DNA from: Albidovulum sp. | GTDB lineage: Bacteria > Pseudomonadota > Alphaproteobacteria > Rhodobacterales > Rhodobacteraceae | Reading direction: 5' to 3' | DNA: 64,000 nt | Assembly: GCA_030837785.1 (NCBI GenBank) | Contig: JAUQYA010000154.1 | Location: 3,609 to 67,608, forward strand | Part shown: positions 1 through 6,656 of the stretch, one piece after another | How the letters are laid out: the number at the start of each line of letters is the position of its first letter | Numbering within the stretch: position 1 is the stretch's first letter | Position numbers and translations under genes: made by a program | The notes under the pieces: generated by a model | What the model was told of the DNA's origin: nothing | The model's input: the letters and a program-made list of their open reading frames with translations, nothing else | Databases searched by the model: none

Positions 1-91
1 CCGCCACCGCCTCGCGCACCAGCGAAAGGGTCACCGGCAGGTTCGCCGCCGGGTCATCCGTCACCGAAAGCTGGAGAAGGGCGGCGCGCAT
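1..91 (-). CDS. Carbon-nitrogen hydrolase (nitrilase superfamily), N-terminal fragment
   Basis: Only the first 30 codons are inside the window; the gene continues beyond the left edge. The start ATG (91-89) lies 3 bp after the glutaredoxin stop codon, so it is the third gene of a leftward comF-glutaredoxin-hydrolase operon. The N-terminus (MRAALLQLSV, then a segment rich in D, P, A and N) resembles the first beta strand of nitrilase-superfamily amidohydrolases, which use a Glu-Lys-Cys triad on C-N bonds. None of the triad is visible here. The assignment rests on this short stretch and on my memory that such a hydrolase follows grxC in Rhodobacterales. Substrate unknown. Confidence 0.6.
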   Translation of the reverse strand, partial: MRAALLQLSVTDDPAANLPVTLSLVREAVA

Positions 92-94
92 CGC

Positions 95-352
95 TCAGGC
101 TGCCAGGAGCGGGTCGAGCTTGCCCGCCCGGTCAAGCGCGTGAAGCTCGTCGCAGCCGCCGATGTGGCGGCCGTCGATGAAAATCTGTGGCACGGTGCGG
201 CGCCCCATCGCGCGCTGGGTCATCTCCACCCGCATCGCCGGGTCGCGCGCGACGTCGGTCTCTTGGTAAGGCGCGCCCTTCGTTTCCAGAAGCCGCTTGG
301 CTGCCACGCAGTAGGGGCACCAGGGTGTGGTGTAGATCTCGATGCGGGGCAT
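95..352 (-). CDS. grxC: Glutaredoxin 3 (GrxC)
   Basis: An 85-residue dithiol glutaredoxin, the usual length for GrxC. It reduces protein disulfides and mixed glutathione disulfides in the cytoplasm using glutathione. The active-site CPYC is at residues 12-15, the cis-proline motif TVP at 53-55, and a GG-C-D motif near 66-69 completes the glutathione-binding groove. The gene starts 38 bp downstream of the comF stop and ends 3 bp before a carbon-nitrogen hydrolase start, so the three are probably co-transcribed leftward. Confidence 0.96.
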   Translation of the reverse strand: MPRIEIYTTPWCPYCVAAKRLLETKGAPYQETDVARDPAMRVEMTQRAMGRRTVPQIFIDGRHIGGCDELHALDRAGKLDPLLAA

Positions 353-390
353 TCTGGCCTCTATCCGGAAGTTGGCGCGACTATAAGGAT

Positions 391-1140
391 TTAGGCATCC
401 TTCGCAACGCGCGCCAGTGTCACGACCGAGACCGAGGCCGCGCCCGCGCCAAGACAGGCATCCGCCGCCGCAGCCAGCGTCGCGCCCGAGGTCATCACGT
501 CATCGACCAGAAGGACGGCGCGCCCGACGGTCCGGTCGGTGCGGTGCGGATGGACGCGGATCGCGCCCGCGAGATTGGCGAAGCGCCCGTCGCGGTCGCG
601 CCCTTCCTGGCTTCCGGTCCGCCGCGCGCGCACCAGAAGGTCGGGGCAGTGGTCGAGCCCGGCCGCCCGCGCGAGTGCGCGCGACAGAAGCGCCGACTGG
701 TTGAAGCGCCGCCGGAAGAGCCGCGTCCAGTGCAACGGCACCGGCGCGACGAGCATCCCTTCGGCCAGGATCGGCCCGGCCGCGCGGAAAAGCCATTCCC
801 CGGCCGGGCGGGCAAGGTCAAGCCGGTCGCCGTGCTTCAGCGCGAGCACCATTTTTCTGGCGTTGTCGCGGTAGAGAAGCGCCGAGCGGCCCCGTTCCCA
901 CGGCCGGGCGATCGTCAGGCAATCGTCGCAGAACTCTGCCCGCCCCTCGTCCTCGCCAGGCAGCGGCGTGCCGCACCGGTCGCAGACAAGGCCGGTGACG
1001 AAAGGCGTCTGGCGCCAGCAGGCACCGCAGAGACCGAAATCGCTGACCGTCGGCTCGCCGCAGGAGATGCACTGGGGCGGAAAGAGAAGCCGCAGCACTT
1101 CTTGGATTCCCGTGCGAAGCAGCCTAGGTTCGCCGATCAT
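391..1140 (-). CDS. comF: ComF family phosphoribosyltransferase-like protein
   Basis: A 249-residue protein with the two-part ComF layout. The N-terminal third has zinc-finger-like cysteine pairs (C24/C27, C38/C41 and further CxxC pairs to about residue 72). The C-terminal phosphoribosyltransferase domain has its PRPP-binding loop, VDDVMTSGAT, near residue 213. In naturally competent bacteria ComF acts in DNA uptake; in non-competent relatives its role is unclear, and no other competence gene is seen here. I chose the ATG at 1140 because it is followed by the family N-terminus (MIGEPRLL) and preceded by a GGAAGG ribosome-binding site. A longer frame to 1347 is antisense to the next gene. The start overlaps the divergent methyltransferase start in a single CATG. 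Confidence 0.9.
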   Translation of the reverse strand: MIGEPRLLRTGIQEVLRLLFPPQCISCGEPTVSDFGLCGACWRQTPFVTGLVCDRCGTPLPGEDEGRAEFCDDCLTIARPWERGRSALLYRDNARKMVLALKHGDRLDLARPAGEWLFRAAGPILAEGMLVAPVPLHWTRLFRRRFNQSALLSRALARAAGLDHCPDLLVRARRTGSQEGRDRDGRFANLAGAIRVHPHRTDRTVGRAVLLVDDVMTSGATLAAAADACLGAGAASVSVVTLARVAKDA

Positions 1141-1972
1141 GTCCCTTCCGCCCGACCTTACTGACCGTGCCGCCCTTGCCCGCAACCGCGCACGCGCGCG
1201 CACCCGCGGCGCCGAACTGTTTCTGCACGAGGACGCCGCCGCCGAGGTCGAGGAAAGACTGGGCGAGGTTAACAAAGCGTTTACGGCACCCGCCGTCGTG
1301 ACCGCCTTTCCCGCCCCCTGGCGCGAAATCCTGCCAGATGCCCGCATCGTCGCCGATGACGAGGTGCTGGCGCTGGAGGAGGGGGGGCATGACCTGGTGG
1401 TTCACGCGCTCGCGCTCCACTGGGCGAACGACCCGGTGGGCCAGTTGATCCAGTGCCGCCGTGCGCTCAGCCCCGACGGGCTGTTTCTGGGTGTCCTGTT
1501 CGGTGGACAGACGCTGGCCGAACTCCGCGCCGTGCTGGCCGAGGCGGAATCCCGGCTGACCGGCGGGCTGTCGCCTCGCGTCCTGCCGATGGCCGAGATC
1601 CGTGACCTTGGCGCCCTGTTGCAGCGGGCCGGCTTTGCCCTGCCGGTGGCCGATGCGGTCAAACAGACCGTCACCTATGCCACGATGTTCCACCTGATCG
1701 CCGACCTTCGGGCGATGGGCGAAGGCAACGCGCTCGCCCGGCGCAGCCGCAGGGCACCGCCACGCGCGCTCTTTCCCGAGGCGGCCGCACGCTATGCCGG
1801 GGCCTACCCCGCAGGAGATGGCCGGATCGCCGCCACGTTCGAGTCGATCTGGCTGACCGGCTGGGCGCCACATCCGAGCCAGCAGAAGCCGCTGCGCCCC
1901 GGTTCGGCCGCGCAGCGATTGGCCGATGCACTGGGCGCGGCCGAAAACCCCCTTCGCGATCTGCGCGATTGA
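1139..1972 (+). CDS. SAM-dependent methyltransferase-like protein (NDUFAF5/BioC-like)
   Basis: A 277-residue protein resembling the BioC/NDUFAF5 branch of class I methyltransferases. It carries the motif ALHWANDPVGQL near residue 100, then a CRRALSPDGLF strand and a LF-GGQTL-EL segment. The usual glycine-rich SAM motif I (E/DxGxGxG) is not visible in the N-terminal 90 residues, which begin with an Arg/Ala-rich helix. I recall the same feature in alphaproteobacterial relatives. The human relative NDUFAF5 hydroxylates an arginine in complex I, so the bacterial protein may not be a methyltransferase. The ATG at 1139 shares CATG with the comF start. The gene ends 49 bp before hemH and may be co-transcribed with it. 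Confidence 0.8.
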   Translation: MSLPPDLTDRAALARNRARARTRGAELFLHEDAAAEVEERLGEVNKAFTAPAVVTAFPAPWREILPDARIVADDEVLALEEGGHDLVVHALALHWANDPVGQLIQCRRALSPDGLFLGVLFGGQTLAELRAVLAEAESRLTGGLSPRVLPMAEIRDLGALLQRAGFALPVADAVKQTVTYATMFHLIADLRAMGEGNALARRSRRAPPRALFPEAAARYAGAYPAGDGRIAATFESIWLTGWAPHPSQQKPLRPGSAAQRLADALGAAENPLRDLRD

Positions 1973-2021
1973 CGCCCGTTGATTTCCGCCTATGTCGAAC
2001 GGACGAAGCGAAGGAGACACC

Positions 2022-3089
2022 ATGCAAGCCGAAACCGTTCACCCTGGCGAGGACCGGCTGGCCCACGCGCCCACGGACCATCCGCCCGTGGCAAGGGCAC
2101 GGATCGGCATTCTGGTGGCGAACCTCGGCACGCCGGACAACCACGACTATTGGTCGATGCGGCGGTATCTGAACGAGTTTCTCTCGGACAAGCGCGTGAT
2201 CGACTTCCCGGCCTGGAAATGGCAGCCGCTCCTTCAGCTTGTCATCCTCTCGAAGCGGCCGTTCACCTCGGGCGCGAACTACCGGAAGATCTGGAATCAC
2301 GACCGGGGCGAAAGCCCCCTGATGACGATCACCAGGGCGCAGGTCGAAAAGCTGCGCCGGGCGGTGGCGGCCCGCTATGGCACCGGCATCATGGTGGATT
2401 TCTGCATGCGCTACGGCAATCCCTCGACCGAAGGCGCGGTGCGCCGGATGGTGGCGGCGGGATGCGAGAAGATCGTCTTCCTGCCGCTTTACCCGCAGTA
2501 TGCGGGCGCCACATCGGCCACAGCCAACGACCAGTTCTTCCGCGCGCTGATGAGGGAAAGACGCCAGCCCGCCGTGCGGGTCGTGCCGGAATATTTCGAC
2601 CATCCGCTTTACATCGAGGCGCTGGCGCAGTCGGTCGAGCGCGCCTATGCCGGGGTCGACCACCGGCCTGACGTTCTGGTCGCATCCTACCACGGGATGC
2701 CGAAGCGCTATCTGATGGAGGGCGATCCCTATCATTGCCAGTGCCAGAAGACCTCGCGCCTGCTGCGCGAACGGCTCGGCTGGCCCGCAGGCTCGATCGA
2801 CACCACGTTCCAGTCGGTCTTCGGGCGGGAAGAATGGCTCAGACCCTACACGGTCGAGCACGTGGCGGAGCTTGCCAGGGCGGGCAAGAAGCGTATCGCC
2901 GTCATCTCGCCGGCCTTCTCGGCCGACTGCATCGAGACCCTGGAGGAAATTCAGGGCGAAATCCGCGAGGCCTTCGAGCATGCGGGCGGCGAGGAATTCA
3001 CCTACATCCCCTGCCTCAACGACGACGATGCCCATATTGCCGCGCTGATGGCCGTGTTGCGGGCGAACCTCGCCGGCTGGGCCGACTGA
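2022..3089 (+). CDS. hemH: Ferrochelatase
   Basis: HemH inserts Fe(II) into protoporphyrin IX, the last step of heme synthesis, at the cytoplasmic membrane. The 355-residue product is of normal length. It has the N-terminal VANLGTPD strand, the catalytic histidine in SYHGMP (near residue 226), and the conserved acidic C-terminal motif SPAFSADCIETLEEI near residue 300. The start at 2022 follows AAGGAG at good spacing; an earlier in-frame ATG at 1992 has no such site. A strong hairpin terminator follows the stop. Other heme genes in the window are hemJ and hemW, but they are not linked to this one. Confidence 0.97.
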   Translation: MQAETVHPGEDRLAHAPTDHPPVARARIGILVANLGTPDNHDYWSMRRYLNEFLSDKRVIDFPAWKWQPLLQLVILSKRPFTSGANYRKIWNHDRGESPLMTITRAQVEKLRRAVAARYGTGIMVDFCMRYGNPSTEGAVRRMVAAGCEKIVFLPLYPQYAGATSATANDQFFRALMRERRQPAVRVVPEYFDHPLYIEALAQSVERAYAGVDHRPDVLVASYHGMPKRYLMEGDPYHCQCQKTSRLLRERLGWPAGSIDTTFQSVFGREEWLRPYTVEHVAELARAGKKRIAVISPAFSADCIETLEEIQGEIREAFEHAGGEEFTYIPCLNDDDAHIAALMAVLRANLAGWAD

Positions 3090-3108
3090 CCGGGACGCAA
3101 ATGAAAAA

Positions 3109-3128
3109 GGCGGTGGAAATCCACCGCC
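3109..3128. terminator. Bidirectional intrinsic terminator between hemH and the 59-residue protein gene
   Basis: A perfect 8-bp stem (GGCGGTGG / CCACCGCC) with a 4-base AAAT loop. On the minus strand it is followed by a run of five T residues and on the plus strand by CTTT. It lies between two convergent genes and probably ends both transcripts. Confidence 0.85.
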
Positions 3129-3155
3129 CTTTCCATTTCGGCCTGAGCCGAAAGA

Positions 3156-3335
3156 TCAGTTGCTGGCAGCAGCGGCGACGAGCACCAGAAGCAGCAGCGG
3201 AACGATCAGGCCGCCATTCGACGACGACGCGGCCTGTTCGACCGGAGCCGGCTCCATGACGGGGGGCTCCACGCCACCGGCGATAGCCGAGGTAGCAGCG
3301 AGCGAAAGGGCAGCAGCGAGCGCAAGCTTCTTCAT
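3156..3335 (-). CDS. Small secreted or membrane protein, 59 residues
   Basis: A 59-codon gene with start ATG 3335-3333 and stop 3158-3156. A typical signal peptide (MKKLALAAALSLAATSAIAGG) is followed by a Pro/Glu/Ser-rich linker of about 20 residues (VEPPVMEPAPVEQ) and a hydrophobic C-terminal segment (LIVPLLLLVLVAAAA) ending in SN. GGAGAG precedes the start, and the terminator at 3109-3128 follows the stop. I recall very similar small proteins annotated as hypothetical in many Rhodobacterales. The layout suggests a cleaved, C-terminally anchored envelope peptide. Function unknown. Confidence 0.8.
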   Translation of the reverse strand: MKKLALAAALSLAATSAIAGGVEPPVMEPAPVEQAASSSNGGLIVPLLLLVLVAAAASN

Positions 3336-3473
3336 CTAACTCTCCATGTGACCGCGGCATATTGTTCTCTGAGGTCGCCGCGGCAGTCATAACACCTCGT
3401 TCCCCAACTACCGCACCGGCCTTGTTTCATGCAACGCCGTGCTTTGTGGGCCACGAAAGTTTTGCCGGTGTCG

Positions 3474-4085
3474 TCATATAAGCAACACCTGCGTTCCGAC
3501 TTGCGCCAGGGAATAGAGTTCGATGATGTGCTCATTATACAACCCGATGCAACCATTGGATGATCGCCGGCCGATCTTGCGGGTGTCATGGGTTCCGTGG
3601 ATGCGGTAGTACTGCCAGCTAAGGTATAGCGCGAAGGGGCCGAGCGGGTTTTCCGGCGCGCCACCCTGCACGAATTCCGGCCATTCGGGATTGCGTTCGC
3701 GCATCGCCGGGGTCGGCCGCCAGGGCGGGTTGGTCACTTTCTGCACCACTTCGCTCCGGCCGCGCCGGGTCAGATCCTCGGTCAGGGGCACGCTCGTCGG
3801 GTACAGGCGGTATGTCGTCTGGTCCGCAGACCAGAAATGCAACGCCCGCGACGTCGTGTCGACGAGGATCGCCCCATTCCTGGTGTCGGAGAAATAGGGC
3901 TGCCACTGGAGCGAGCGGAAGCTCGAGATGTTGCGGCGGATGTTCGAATTGAGGTCGTTCTCGAATTCGGTCGTCTCGGCACCCGTCTGCGCCAGCGCGG
4001 GCGCGGCCAAGGCGGTGCCAAGGGCTGCGGCGGCGCTGCCGATGATGGCGCGACGGCTGAAGCGGCGGGGGGTTTCGGTGCTCAT
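3474..4085 (-). CDS. L,D-transpeptidase (YkuD/ErfK family), Tat-exported
   Basis: A 203-residue periplasmic enzyme expected to form 3-3 peptidoglycan cross-links or attach proteins to peptidoglycan. The N-terminus has twin arginines (RRFSRRAI) and a hydrophobic stretch ending ALAAPALAQ, consistent with Tat export. The YkuD catalytic region is at the C-terminus: IHGTHD (His) near residue 162, then SSNGCIGLYN, in which the Cys is the nucleophile. It lies upstream of the 59-residue protein gene on the same strand and is divergent from the CAP lipoprotein gene. A second, different L,D-transpeptidase lies 0.8 kb away. Confidence 0.92.
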   Translation of the reverse strand: MSTETPRRFSRRAIIGSAAAALGTALAAPALAQTGAETTEFENDLNSNIRRNISSFRSLQWQPYFSDTRNGAILVDTTSRALHFWSADQTTYRLYPTSVPLTEDLTRRGRSEVVQKVTNPPWRPTPAMRERNPEWPEFVQGGAPENPLGPFALYLSWQYYRIHGTHDTRKIGRRSSNGCIGLYNEHIIELYSLAQVGTQVLLI

Positions 4086-4220
4086 CCTCTATCGTCCCGG
4101 TCTGATGATCCGTGTTCTTTCGGCGCCGCGCTACGGCACCGGATTCGCGCGCACCATAGGCGCCCCGGCGGATTTTTCAATTCACTCTCGCGTCACTTTC
4201 CGCCGGCGCCCTGCTGACGC

Positions 4221-4235
4221 ACGCCAAGTTGGCGT
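4221..4235. promoter_or_regulatory. 15-bp inverted repeat, candidate operator
   Basis: ACGCCAA-G-TTGGCGT is a perfect inverted repeat around one central base. It lies in the 208-bp divergent spacer between the Tat L,D-transpeptidase (start 4085) and the CAP lipoprotein (start 4294), 58 bp upstream of the latter. Size, symmetry and position fit a dimeric repressor or activator site, but I cannot name the regulator. The rest of the spacer shows no RNA gene. Confidence 0.4.
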
Positions 4236-4293
4236 TTGATCAGAACCGCCCAAGCCTGTAAAGGACGGCACGCGAAATCTCGAAGGTTACCCG

Positions 4294-4806
4294 ATGACCC
4301 GTCTGCTGACCCTTTGCCTTGCCGCGATCCTTGTCCTTGCCGGATGCACCGCGCCCACGCCGCCGCCGCTCGGCCCGGACGGGCGGCCGTTGCCCAAGGC
4401 CTATGTCATCAAGCCGGACGACGAGGGGCGCATCACCTATTCGATGGTGGATTCGATCAACTCGCTGAGGTCGGCCAAGGGCGCGCCGCCGGTGACGCTG
4501 AACCCCCTTCTGACCGCCGCCGCCGCGACCCATTCCCGCGACATGGCAGTGCAGAACCGGCCTTGGCACTTCGGTTCGGACGGATCGTCGCCGCTTCTAC
4601 GCGCCCAGCGGACCGGCTACCAGGGGCGGATGCTCGGCGAGAACATCTCGGAGACCTACGAGACCGAGCTGGAGACGCTCGGGGCGTGGATGGAACTTGC
4701 CGACACCCGCGCGGTCATTCTCGACCCGGCGGCGCGCGATGTCGGTTTCGCCTGGTTCCAGGAGCCGGGTGGCAAGATCTGGTGGACCTTGGTCACCGGC
4801 GGCTAA
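4294..4806 (+). CDS. CAP-domain (SCP/PR1-like) lipoprotein
   Basis: A 170-residue protein with a lipoprotein signal peptide (lipobox LAGC, Cys18) and a Pro-rich linker. A CAP/SCP domain follows: SMVDSINSLR (first helix), HSRDMAVQNRPWHFG (first His region) and GENISE, the family signature. Bacterial CAP proteins are secreted or envelope-anchored; most have no known activity. This one probably sits in a membrane facing the periplasm. It lies between two L,D-transpeptidase genes, suggesting an envelope role, and a hairpin follows its stop. Confidence 0.88.
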   Translation: MTRLLTLCLAAILVLAGCTAPTPPPLGPDGRPLPKAYVIKPDDEGRITYSMVDSINSLRSAKGAPPVTLNPLLTAAAATHSRDMAVQNRPWHFGSDGSSPLLRAQRTGYQGRMLGENISETYETELETLGAWMELADTRAVILDPAARDVGFAWFQEPGGKIWWTLVTGG

Positions 4807-4816
4807 AGTGTTGAAA

Positions 4817-4836
4817 GGCGGGCGTTTCTGCCCGCC
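4817..4836. terminator. Candidate bidirectional terminator hairpin
   Basis: A 7-bp GC stem (GGCGGGC / GCCCGCC) with a 6-base loop, flanked by complementary GTGTTG and AACAC that could extend it. It lies between the convergent CAP lipoprotein and L,D-transpeptidase genes. No clear T-run follows, so termination efficiency is uncertain. Confidence 0.6.
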
Positions 4837-4842
4837 AACACG

Positions 4843-5337
4843 TCACGGCAGGATGAAGATCGGGGTGCCGATGCGCACCATCGAATAGATTTCCTCCATC
4901 TCGCGGTCCTTCACCGCGATGCAGCCCGCCGTCCAGTCGCGGCCCCGCCCGCGATTCTGCCGCGCCCGGCCGTGGATGAAGATGTCGCTGCCCGGATTCT
5001 TGCCCACGGCTTCGGCGCGCGCGGTGTCGTCCTCGTTCGGATAGGAAATTCCAAGCGACAGGTGATAGGTGCTGTTGGGGTTCTGACGGTTGATGAAATA
5101 GAGCCCCTCGGGCGTCTTTCCGTCCCCCTCGAACTGCTTCGGCCCGACCGGGTTGCCGCCCAGCGCGATCTTGTAGCTCTTGAGCGCCTTCTGCCCGTTC
5201 ACGAGATGCATCCTGCGCTCGCCCTTGTAGACCACGAGCTGCGTCACTTCGGGGCCGGAATAGCTGCGGAACTTGGAGCCGCAGGCGCCGACAAAGCCGA
5301 ATGCGGCCGTGGCAAGGAATGTCCGTCGCTTCATCAT
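4843..5337 (-). CDS. L,D-transpeptidase family protein (YafK/DpaA-like), lipoprotein
   Basis: A 164-residue YkuD-fold protein. It starts with MMKRRTFLATA and a hydrophobic stretch ending VGAC: a lipobox with a Tat-like KRR motif. The catalytic region IFIHGRARQNRGRGRDW-TAGCIAV has the His and Cys, but TAGC replaces the usual S-x-GC. That version is typical of the YafK/DpaA (LdtF) branch, which in E. coli detaches Braun lipoprotein from peptidoglycan. A hydrolytic role is therefore possible; this is inference from the motif. It converges on the CAP lipoprotein gene. Two adjacent ATGs (5337, 5334) are possible starts. Confidence 0.87.
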   Translation of the reverse strand: MMKRRTFLATAAFGFVGACGSKFRSYSGPEVTQLVVYKGERRMHLVNGQKALKSYKIALGGNPVGPKQFEGDGKTPEGLYFINRQNPNSTYHLSLGISYPNEDDTARAEAVGKNPGSDIFIHGRARQNRGRGRDWTAGCIAVKDREMEEIYSMVRIGTPIFILP

Positions 5338-5382
5338 CTGGCTGCCCGTCCCGTCGCCCGCCTTTTTTCCGCGTTCTACACC

Positions 5383-5421
5383 CTTCCGGCGGGCACCGGA
5401 AGTCGGCGCGTTTCCGCCGAC
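5383..5421. terminator. Two adjacent hairpins downstream of the RNA methyltransferase operon
   Basis: CTTCCGG/CCGGAAG (5383-5402, 6-base loop) and GTCGGCG/CGCCGAC (5402-5421, 6-base loop) are back-to-back perfect 7-bp stems. They lie just downstream of the leftward ABC/ABC/methyltransferase operon and upstream of the L,D-transpeptidase. No T-run is present, so they may be a Rho-independent terminator variant or RNA-stabilising structures. Confidence 0.4.
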
Positions 5422-5444
5422 CGGGGAAGTCACGAGAAGGTGAG

Positions 5445-6656
5445 TTACCGGCTGAACCGGGCGGCAAGCTCCACATGCGGCGACCAGCGGAACTGATCGA
5501 CGACCTGCACCCAGTCGAGCGCGAATCCAGCCCCGGTCAGGATCCGCGCGTCGCGGGCGAAGGTGACCGGGTTGCAGGAGACAGCGGCGACGAGACGAAG
5601 CGACGATGCCGCGATCTCGCGCATCTGCGCCTCGGCGCCCGCGCGCGGCGGGTCGATGACCACGGCGTCGTGGCGTCCCAGTTCGTCCGGCATCAGCGGC
5701 CTGCGGAACAGGTCGCGCGCTTCGGTCGTGATCCGGCGGAGCCCAGGCGCCTGCCGCCAGCCGGCGTCGAGCGCGGCCAGCATCGCCGCCTCGCCTTCCA
5801 CCGCGTGGACCGCCGCGGCTTCGGACAGCGGCAGGCTGAAAGTGCCCGCCCCGGCGAAAAGATCGGCGATCCGGCGCGCCGGCCCCACCGCCTCGCGCAC
5901 CGCGGCGACCAGCGCCGCCTCGCCCTCCGCCGTGGCCTGAAGGAAGGCGCCGGGAGGCGGCACCACACGCGCCGTCCCGAACATCTGCGCCACCGCACGC
6001 CGGGCGACGACAGTTTCGCCGTCCCATGTCAGCCGGGCGATATCGGCTCGTCCGGCAAGGGCGGCAAGTGCGGAAAACAGGCTCTGTTCCAGCGGTTTAC
6101 CCCCGGTGATGGCCAGATCGAGCCCACCTTCGCCGCGCGTCAGCGCCAGCGCCACCTCGCCCTTGCGCGAGGCGCCGGCTTCCGTGATTTCGCCCAGCAT
6201 CGGCAGCGCCGCCGTCAGGTCGGGATGCAGCAAAAGGCACCGCGGCACCTCGACAATCGTGCCGGTGGCACGGCCGTGGAAGCCGACGATCGCCCCCTTC
6301 TTCGTGCGCCGCCCGGCCAGCGTCGCGCGCCGCCGCGACCGGGCGGGCGAGATCACGACAGGCCGGAACCGCGCCTCGATCCCTTGCGCGGCAAGCGCCG
6401 CCCGCACCACGCCCTCTTTCCAGGCGGCGACGAAGGCGTCGGAGCCATGCATCAGCGCGCAGCCGCCGCAGGCGCGGTAATGCGGGCAGGGCGCCTTCAC
6501 CCGGTCCGGCGAGGGCGTGACGATCGCCGGCGCATCCATGCGCCCGTCCTCGACCGCGCCCTCTACCACCTCGCCCGGCAGGGCCATCGGCACATAGACG
6601 GGACCGGCCGCGATCCCGTCGCCGAGGTGGCCGAGCCGCTCGATCGTCAGTCTCAC
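5445..6656 (-). CDS. RNA (uracil-5-)methyltransferase, RlmD/TrmA family
   Basis: A 403-residue class I SAM-dependent RNA m5U methyltransferase. The N-terminal ~50 residues resemble a TRAM domain. Cys57, Cys63 and Cys66 (CX5CGGC) are ligands of the [4Fe-4S] cluster of the RumA/RlmD type. SAM motif DLFAGAGTFSLPL lies near residue 260, the substrate motif DPPRAG near 335, and the catalytic Cys is in SCNPVTFARD near 365. The most likely target is U1939 of 23S rRNA, but RlmC-like or tRNA specificity cannot be excluded. The GTG start (6656) overlaps the stop of the upstream ABC transporter as GTGA, so it is the third, coupled gene of that operon. Confidence 0.9.
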   Translation of the reverse strand: MRLTIERLGHLGDGIAAGPVYVPMALPGEVVEGAVEDGRMDAPAIVTPSPDRVKAPCPHYRACGGCALMHGSDAFVAAWKEGVVRAALAAQGIEARFRPVVISPARSRRRATLAGRRTKKGAIVGFHGRATGTIVEVPRCLLLHPDLTAALPMLGEITEAGASRKGEVALALTRGEGGLDLAITGGKPLEQSLFSALAALAGRADIARLTWDGETVVARRAVAQMFGTARVVPPPGAFLQATAEGEAALVAAVREAVGPARRIADLFAGAGTFSLPLSEAAAVHAVEGEAAMLAALDAGWRQAPGLRRITTEARDLFRRPLMPDELGRHDAVVIDPPRAGAEAQMREIAASSLRLVAAVSCNPVTFARDARILTGAGFALDWVQVVDQFRWSPHVELAARFSR

